From assembly GCF_008064635.1 (NCBI RefSeq), contig NZ_VRYZ01000004.1:62001-126000 (forward strand): 64,000 bases of DNA, given 5' to 3'. The first letter of the stretch is position 1. Each line of letters begins with the position of its first letter. The position numbers and the translations under genes are program-made. This document shows, piece by piece, positions 58,495-64,000 of the stretch. Source of the DNA: Parahaliea aestuarii. GTDB taxonomy: Bacteria; Pseudomonadota; Gammaproteobacteria; Pseudomonadales; Halieaceae. Below the pieces are notes generated by a model, which saw only the letters and a list, made by a program, of their open reading frames with translations, was not told the origin of the DNA and ran no database searches.

Positions 58495-59460
58495 ATGGCC
58501 CTGCCCGAATCCCTTGCCAGCCGCCTGCGCCTGCCCGCGGTTGCCTCCCCCATGTTCATCGTCTCCAACCCCGACCTGGTCATCGCCCAGTGCAAGGCCG
58601 GTATCGTCGGCTCCTTCCCGGCGCTGAATGCGCGGCCCGCCAGCGAGCTGGAAGTGTGGCTAAAGCGCATTACCGAGGAGCTGGACGCCTACAACCAGGC
58701 CAATCCGGATGCCCCCGCCGCCCCCTTCGCGGTCAACCAGATCGTGCACGGATCCAACGACCGCCTGCAGCACGACATGGACATGTGCGTGAAGTACAAG
58801 GTGCCGATTGTCATCACCTCCCTTGGCGCCCAGGTGTTCGTCAACGAGGCGGTGCACTCCTACGGTGGTATCACCCTGCACGATGTCATCAACAACCGCT
58901 TTGCGAAGAAGGCCATCGAGAAGGGGGCCGACGGCCTGATCGCAGTGGCGGCGGGCGCCGGCGGTCACGCCGGCGGTATTTCGCCCTTCGCCCTGGTGCA
59001 GGAGATACGCGAGTGGTTTGACGGCCCCCTGCTGCTGTCCGGCTCCATCGCCACCGGCGATGCCATACTCGCCGCCCAGGCCATGGGCGCCGACCTCGGC
59101 TATATCGGTTCCGCCTTTATCGCCACCGAGGAAGCCAACGCGGAACAGGCCTACAAGCAGGCCATCGTCGACAACGGCGCCTCCGACATCGTCTACACCA
59201 ACCTGTTCACCGGCGTGCACGGCAACTACCTGCGCCCCTCCATCGAAGCCGCCGGCCTCGACCCGGACAACCTGCCCGCCTCGGACCCCAGCGCCATGAG
59301 CTTCGGCTCCGGCGGTGACTCCGCCTCCAAGGCCTGGAAGGACATCTGGGGCTGCGGCCAGGGGATCGGCGCGGTGAAAGACGTGGTGCCGGCAGCGGAG
59401 CTGGTGGCGCGGCTGCAACGGGAGTACGAGGCAGCCAGGGCGCGCTTGCTGGCCGCCTGA
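58495..59460 (+). CDS. Nitronate monooxygenase (2-nitropropane dioxygenase family)
   Basis: FMN enzyme of 321 residues in a TIM barrel. Landmarks are LPAVASPMFIVSNPDLVIAQCKAGIVGSFP, the catalytic His158 in AAGAGGHAGGISPF, and the FMN phosphate site LLLSGSIATGDAILAAQAMGADLGYIGSAFIAT (split for length). It oxidises alkyl nitronates or propionate-3-nitronate, a natural toxin; related enzymes reduce quinones. AGAGGAAG precedes the ATG. It is divergent from a PadR gene, with the operator between. No other gene shares the transcript. The 234-base gap that follows (59461-59694) shows nothing that I can support beyond the TonB receptor leader. Confidence 0.9.
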   Translation: MALPESLASRLRLPAVASPMFIVSNPDLVIAQCKAGIVGSFPALNARPASELEVWLKRITEELDAYNQANPDAPAAPFAVNQIVHGSNDRLQHDMDMCVKYKVPIVITSLGAQVFVNEAVHSYGGITLHDVINNRFAKKAIEKGADGLIAVAAGAGGHAGGISPFALVQEIREWFDGPLLLSGSIATGDAILAAQAMGADLGYIGSAFIATEEANAEQAYKQAIVDNGASDIVYTNLFTGVHGNYLRPSIEAAGLDPDNLPASDPSAMSFGSGGDSASKAWKDIWGCGQGIGAVKDVVPAAELVARLQREYEAARARLLAA

Positions 59461-59694
59461 ATCCCGCGGTGGCGCCGACATTCGCCGGTGCCACCGCTTT
59501 CCCGCCGCCGACCTCACGCCCCGGCACAAGCTCCCTCGCCAGCTCCGTGCGCTGAGGATTCCCCCGGCAGCATTTCCCGGAAGCCGGACTGACTATCAAT
59601 ACCCCCCGCCGGCACAGCCCCGTTGACGAACCTCCGCCGGAAGCCTAGTTTTAACTTCAGGTGCCATAACATTCGTATAACAGAGGTGCTCACC

Positions 59695-62058
59695 ATGAAC
59701 GGGATTCATACCTGTCCGGTGCGGATCATTGCAAGCTCCCTCGCGCTTGCCGCCGCCGCGCTGCCTGCAACCCTGGCCCAGGCTCAAAGCAACCGCGCCA
59801 CGGCGCTGGAAGAAGTGGTGGTCACCGCCCAGCGACGGGAACAGGATCTACAGCGCACCTCGGTGTCTGTCACTGCCCTCGGCGGCGAGTTGCTGGCGGA
59901 CGCGGACCTGCCTGAACTGTCCAGCCTGGAAAACCTGGTACCCAACCTGAACTTCCGTATCGGCAGCGACGGCGGCAACAGTACCCTGCAGGCCTTTATC
60001 CGCGGGGTTGGCCAGTTCGATTTCGCCATCACCACCGATCCCGGCGTCGGTATGTACATCGACAACGTCTACCAGTCGCGCACCATCGGCGCCAACCTGG
60101 AGTTTGCCGATATTGAGCAGGTGCAGGTGCTGCGCGGCCCCCAGGGCACGTTGTACGGCAAGAACACCATCGGTGGCGCCATCAATGTGGTCACCAAAAA
60201 GCCCGGCGACGAGCTGGAGTTCCAGCTGGAAGGCGCCACCGGCTCCTACCAGCACCGTGAGCTGAACGGTTATCTATCGGTGCCATTGATTGACGGCACG
60301 CTGGCCGCCAGCGCGGCTTTCCTGATGCGCGAATCCGATGGCTGGCAGGAGCGCCGCGGGCAGGATGCCGGCAACGATGACATGGCCGGCGGCCGCTTCC
60401 ACCTGTTGTGGACGCCGGGCGAGTCTTTCGAAAGCCACCTGGTGCTGGACGCCGCCCACCAGCGACAGAACGTGTATCCCCGTGTGCTGGCCACCTTCAA
60501 CGGGGCGGAGTTCTTCCCCTTCCTGTACAACACCTTTGTCAGCCCCGGCGATCCCTGCTGCACGCCCAATGCCGACATCGACAAGAGCAATGCGCTGAAC
60601 GAGCTCGAGCGGGACGATCTCGATTCCCGCGGCGCCAGCTGGACCAACACCTGGAGCTGGGACAAATTCCAGCTCCAGTCAATTACCGGCTATCGCCAGC
60701 TGGAATCGGAAATCTACCGCGACAGTGACAACGACCCGCAGGATTTTCTCTCGGTGGGCACGCTGATCGACGGCGACCAGATCAGCCAGGAATTCATCTT
60801 CTCCGGCCTGGCACTGAACGACAATCTGGACTGGGTGGCCGGGCTCTACTACCTGGACGAGGACGCGGAACACGACAGCGACATCACCGTGGCCTCCGGC
60901 CTGTTCGAGGCACTGTCCAGCCAGCCGCTGGATGTAACCCTGCCAGACGGCACGCCGGTGGCCTTCCTGGCGGTGCCACTGGACCTTACACTGCACTACG
61001 AGCGCCAGCAGCAGACCACCAGCTACGCCGCCTACATCCACGGTATCTACAGCCTCAGCGACAGCCTGCGCCTGACCCTCGCCGCCCGCTACACCGACGA
61101 GGAAAAGGAACTGGATACCTTCTCGGTGCGTCGCGCCAGCCAGACCGCCTTCGTGACGCCAGGCCCCACCGACGCCAGCGCCTGCAGCGACGTGGTGGCC
61201 AGTGGCAACGGCAGCCGCTACCAGTGCAAGGAGAGCTGGAGCGAGGTATCGCCGAAAGTCGGCATCGAGTGGGACATCAACGACGACATCATGACCTACC
61301 TCAGTGCATCCAGGGGCTTTCGCAGCGGCGCCTTCAACGGCCGCCCCACGGCACTGGCGGAAATATCAGTGGCCGACCCGGAAACCCTGACGGCCTACGA
61401 GTGGGGCCTTAAATCCGAGTGGTGGGATCGGCGCCTCATCGTCAACGGCGCCCTGTTCTACAACGACTACGAGGACCAGCAGTTCCTGGTCAATCGCTCC
61501 TCCGCCTCTCTCGGGGGCGGCCTGGCGCTGATCGTCGACAATGCCGGCGACTCCAGTATCACCGGCGCCGAACTGGAAATCTCCGCCCTGCCAGTGGAAG
61601 GCCTGACCCTGACCGGCACCCTGGGCTGGATCGACGCCGAGTTCGACACCTTCGAGAGCATCAACCCGGCGACGGGACAGGTGGAGGATCTCAGCGACCG
61701 CCCCTTCCAGGACACCCCGGAATGGACGGGCAGCCTGATGGCCCAGTACGAGTGGATTTTCAACCGCGGCGGCAGCCTGAAGCTGCTCGCCGACGTGTAC
61801 TACAAGGACAATGTCTACTACACCAACGACCGCGCCGCCCGCGACTTCGAGGTGCTGCACCCGGACGGTTTCACTACCTGGAACGCCGGGCTGATTTACA
61901 CCACGCCACAGGAACACTGGCAAGTGGCGCTGCACGGCCGCAACCTGGGTGATGAGCGGGAGATCAACGGCGGCTTCACGGTCGATGCCTTCGGGGTGAC
62001 GGATGTCAGTTACACCGCGCCGCGACGCTACTTCTTGTCGTTGAGGTACAGGCTCTAG
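59695..62058 (+). CDS. TonB-dependent outer-membrane receptor
   Basis: Receptor of 787 residues. A signal peptide (about 1-30, ending TLAQAQ) is followed by a TonB-box-like LEEVVVTAQRR (about 38-48), the plug domain (VQVLRGPQGTLYGKNTIGGAINVVTKKPG) and a 22-strand-type barrel with regular aromatic girdles, ending with a terminal aromatic-basic strand (YFLSLRYRL). It imports a scarce large substrate using TonB energy. The FEVLHPDGFTTWNAGLIY tail is common to the marine catabolic TonB receptors, not to known siderophore receptors. The substrate is unknown. The 3' end overlaps the convergent TauE gene by 4 bases. Confidence 0.92.
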   Translation: MNGIHTCPVRIIASSLALAAAALPATLAQAQSNRATALEEVVVTAQRREQDLQRTSVSVTALGGELLADADLPELSSLENLVPNLNFRIGSDGGNSTLQAFIRGVGQFDFAITTDPGVGMYIDNVYQSRTIGANLEFADIEQVQVLRGPQGTLYGKNTIGGAINVVTKKPGDELEFQLEGATGSYQHRELNGYLSVPLIDGTLAASAAFLMRESDGWQERRGQDAGNDDMAGGRFHLLWTPGESFESHLVLDAAHQRQNVYPRVLATFNGAEFFPFLYNTFVSPGDPCCTPNADIDKSNALNELERDDLDSRGASWTNTWSWDKFQLQSITGYRQLESEIYRDSDNDPQDFLSVGTLIDGDQISQEFIFSGLALNDNLDWVAGLYYLDEDAEHDSDITVASGLFEALSSQPLDVTLPDGTPVAFLAVPLDLTLHYERQQQTTSYAAYIHGIYSLSDSLRLTLAARYTDEEKELDTFSVRRASQTAFVTPGPTDASACSDVVASGNGSRYQCKESWSEVSPKVGIEWDINDDIMTYLSASRGFRSGAFNGRPTALAEISVADPETLTAYEWGLKSEWWDRRLIVNGALFYNDYEDQQFLVNRSSASLGGGLALIVDNAGDSSITGAELEISALPVEGLTLTGTLGWIDAEFDTFESINPATGQVEDLSDRPFQDTPEWTGSLMAQYEWIFNRGGSLKLLADVYYKDNVYYTNDRAARDFEVLHPDGFTTWNAGLIYTTPQEHWQVALHGRNLGDEREINGGFTVDAFGVTDVSYTAPRRYFLSLRYRL

Positions 62059-62870
62059 AGCCAGGCGCGGTAGAGCATGCGCAGGGAGACCAGCAGCAGG
62101 AAGGAACCGAAAAACAGCGACAACTGACGCTGGCTGAGTCGGTGCGCCAATTTTGCGCCCAGCGGTGCCGTGAGCACCGTCATGGGCGCAATCATTACCA
62201 GGCCGAGAAGGCTGACAAAACCGAGGTTGCCGGATGGCAGACGCGGATCACCCCAGCCGGTAACGATATAAGTCAATGTACCTGGCACCGCAATCAGCAG
62301 GCCAAACAGGGCCGAGGTGCCCACGGCCCGGTGCACCGGTACGCTCATCATGGTCAGGGCCGGTACACTGAGACTGCCACCGCCAATGCCCATCATGCAG
62401 GAAAGGCCGCCAATCAACAGTGGCGGGATTTTACCTGGCAGGCCACCGGGAACATGATCCGACAGGCGCAGGTTATCTGTAGGGAGTACCAGCTTCAGCG
62501 CCACCAGGATGGCGATGACTGCAAACACCATGGATAAAACGCTGCTGTCCACGCGGCTTGCCAACAGAGTACCTGCCACGGCCCCCAGCAGGATGACCCC
62601 CCCCCACTGGCGCGCAAGCGCAAAATCCACCGCACCCCTCTTGTGGTGAGCGCGGGTCGATGAGATCGAAGTCAGGATGATGGTAGCGAGAGAGGTAGCC
62701 ACTGCGATATGCATGCGAATCGCGGCATCCACCCCCATGACACCCAGTGCGGCTTCCAGCACCGGCACAATCACGATTCCCCCACCCACGCCGAGCAGTC
62801 CGGCGAGGACACCGGCGAACAGGCCGGTGGCGAGCATGGCCAATGCCAGCGGCAGAATTTCCAACTCCAT
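62055..62870 (-). CDS. TauE/SafE family sulfite exporter-like permease
   Basis: Membrane protein of 271 residues with about eight helices in two similar halves. The family repeat GVLAGLLGVGGGIVIVPVL appears in the first half and SCMMGIGGGSLSVPAL in the second. Relatives export sulfite or sulfoacetate, or carry other small anions or lactate-like acids. It overlaps the TonB receptor 3' end by four bases, on the opposite strand. Its own upstream gap (62871-62954) leads to the DUF1214 gene on the same strand, so they may be co-transcribed. Confidence 0.92.
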   Translation of the reverse strand: MELEILPLALAMLATGLFAGVLAGLLGVGGGIVIVPVLEAALGVMGVDAAIRMHIAVATSLATIILTSISSTRAHHKRGAVDFALARQWGGVILLGAVAGTLLASRVDSSVLSMVFAVIAILVALKLVLPTDNLRLSDHVPGGLPGKIPPLLIGGLSCMMGIGGGSLSVPALTMMSVPVHRAVGTSALFGLLIAVPGTLTYIVTGWGDPRLPSGNLGFVSLLGLVMIAPMTVLTAPLGAKLAHRLSQRQLSLFFGSFLLLVSLRMLYRAWL

Positions 62871-62954
62871 CAGCGCTCCGTCCAGCTTCAGCGAAAGCGC
62901 GGAAGCTTAACACGCCATGCGCAGAATCACCTGCCCGCCATTAAATCGGACAAG

Positions 62955-64000
62955 CTACAACTCACTGAACTTCACCACCCGCGCATTCACCGGCGGGTGC
63001 TCTTTCGCCCCGATCCAGCGCCAGCACAGGGTGCCGCGGTTGTGGCCGGTGGTCTCCACCCAGTTGGGGTGGTCGGGCTTCTGGTGGGCGACGATGATTT
63101 TCACCGAACCGTCGGGCTCGTAGTGGGCGGTGTGCTTGTTGAAGTGGATGTTGTGGTAACGGAAATCCAGCGACTCCATCCACCAGTTTTGCAGCACGAA
63201 GTTCCAGGTCTGGCACTGCGGGATGACCGGTGCTTCTACCACCAGCGCCTCGTCGTCGGCCAGCTCCCAGGCGCTGTGAAAGTAATAGATGTTCGGGTCG
63301 CCACCGATGGCCTGGCAGTAGGCCTGGTCCGCAGGCGCCACCTGATTGGTGGTGGGCAGGAAGCTTTCGGCCCAGCCTTCGAAAAGGCCCGTTGTCATTT
63401 TCACAAACTGCACCGTGCCCTGCAGTCCGCGATCGAGTTTTTCCGGTGTCAGGGGTGCCGGACGATCATTTTCCCAGCCGATACGCTCCAGGGTGAGTTC
63501 CGCCCTCACCTCGCGTTTGCGATCCTGGAAGGTCTGGCGCACATTGAGGGAGTTGGTCTCAGGCCCCATGCGCAGCCAGTTGCCCGGCTGTTCGCGCTGG
63601 CTGATGATGATCTCGAAATTGCCCTCGCCGTCAATCTCGATCTCGCGCGAATCCAGGAAGCCGTCGGTTTTCATGCCGCCGCCACTGCTGTAGCGATTGA
63701 TCACGGTGCCAAAGCCCAGGTAGTCAACGGTGCCGCGGCTGCCCTTCAGGCGGTAGTCGTACTGGGGGTTGAGGGGTGCGCTCTGGTAGTGGTTGTCGGG
63801 GTTGTCGGCACCGAGCTTGATGGTCTCGTGGGCCGGGCAGCGCAGTACCGGGAAGGCCGGGTCGCCGCCTTCAACAAAGCTCTCCAGCCCGGCCCGCAGC
63901 ATGCGGGACAGGTAGCGATAGCCCTCGGCGCGGTCAAAGGGCGTGGCCGGGGCCTTTTCGGCGAAGACCAGTTGCCCGGCCTCTTTCAGGCCGTCGCAGA
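62955..64000 (-). CDS. DUF1214-type protein (N-terminus cut by window edge)
   Basis: An open frame of 348 codons runs from the stop at 62955 rightward to the window edge. An internal ATG at 63902 gives 315 residues, but the frame stays open beyond it (CDGLKEAGQLVFAEKAPATPF at the edge), so the true start is outside. The C-terminal half has the DUF1214 pattern: FHSAWELADDEALVVEAPVIPQCQTWNFVLQNWWMESLDF (split for length), then ETTGHNRGTLCWRWIG. The central FLDSREIEIDGEGNFEIIIS is common in such proteins. The function is unknown; families of this kind appear beside catabolic genes. Confidence 0.75.
   Translation of the reverse strand, partial: CDGLKEAGQLVFAEKAPATPFDRAEGYRYLSRMLRAGLESFVEGGDPAFPVLRCPAHETIKLGADNPDNHYQSAPLNPQYDYRLKGSRGTVDYLGFGTVINRYSSGGGMKTDGFLDSREIEIDGEGNFEIIISQREQPGNWLRMGPETNSLNVRQTFQDRKREVRAELTLERIGWENDRPAPLTPEKLDRGLQGTVQFVKMTTGLFEGWAESFLPTTNQVAPADQAYCQAIGGDPNIYYFHSAWELADDEALVVEAPVIPQCQTWNFVLQNWWMESLDFRYHNIHFNKHTAHYEPDGSVKIIVAHQKPDHPNWVETTGHNRGTLCWRWIGAKEHPPVNARVVKFSEL

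Noticed and set aside
59646-59681. TATAAC at 59676 as -10 for the TonB receptor
   Set aside because: It lies only 14 bases before the ATG and has no matching -35, so a leader and ribosome site would not fit.
1-64000. CRISPR array, insertion sequence, integron, prophage, rRNA or tRNA genes
   Set aside because: No regularly spaced repeats, transposase or integrase motifs, terminal inverted repeats or structural RNA signatures were seen while reading both strands; a tRNAscan/Infernal run would be decisive.

Overview
The window is 64 kb of dense, GC-rich (low-to-mid 60s % by eye), single-chromosome-like bacterial DNA with short intergenic gaps and many 1-16 nt gene overlaps. The gene set points to a heterotrophic, probably marine gammaproteobacterium. 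It includes RapA, SprT, the ferredoxin-NADP reductase/FinR pair, GspA/GspB, PxpABC, many acyl-CoA enzymes, a TonB-dependent receptor and an alkene reductase/Rieske cluster. A Halieaceae/Cellvibrionales-like organism would fit, but that is an inference from gene content only. I saw no rRNA, tRNA, CRISPR, phage or insertion sequence.

Layout. 1-3765: edge-truncated AraC-type regulator, divergent SDR, and a periplasmic PQQ dehydrogenase with an internal cytochrome c domain. 3840-9091: five overlapping genes for a permease, an outer-membrane lipoprotein channel, an HlyD adaptor, a DUF2955 inner-membrane protein and a small ion channel (an AaeAB-like efflux pump plus extras). 9098-12811: alkene reductase, NTF2-like protein and SDR, divergent from a KshA-like Rieske oxygenase. 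13115-19865: LysR regulator, TatD, RapA and an LTA-synthase-like sulfatase-fold membrane enzyme. 19897-22756: a leftward row of SET protein, methyltransferase, NTF2-like secreted protein, collagen-like secreted protein and a tiny protein with a C-terminal sorting-type signal. 22966-31124: RhlG-like SDR, DUF3604 protein and a five-gene acyl-CoA catabolism operon. 31257-36387: diguanylate cyclase, AraC regulator and DUF748 protein. 36373-38734: SprT, and a FinR-like regulator divergent from fpr. 38794-44972: two acyl-CoA synthetases, an ACAD10-like phosphotransferase and a DUF3336-patatin lipase.

45222-51221 is the most striking region. It is a seven-gene, mostly translationally coupled run: DUF1445 protein, pxpA, pxpB, pxpC, DUF4392 protein, D-amino-acid transaminase, alanine racemase. 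The DUF1445 and DUF4392 families correspond to the two halves of the mammalian D-glutamate cyclase DGLUCY, and here they flank the 5-oxoprolinase genes. I infer a dedicated D-alanine/D-glutamate to 5-oxoproline to glutamate route. 51273-64000: exopolyphosphatase, alpha/beta hydrolase, alkaline phosphatase, GspB/GspA, a PadR regulator with a clean palindromic operator divergent from a nitronate monooxygenase, a TonB-dependent receptor, a TauE/SafE permease and an edge-truncated DUF1214 protein.

Functional themes are lipid/acyl-CoA catabolism with several SDRs and CoA ligases, oxidative attack on cyclic substrates, efflux, phosphate acquisition and D-amino acid metabolism. All functions come from motif recognition by eye; no database search was run.
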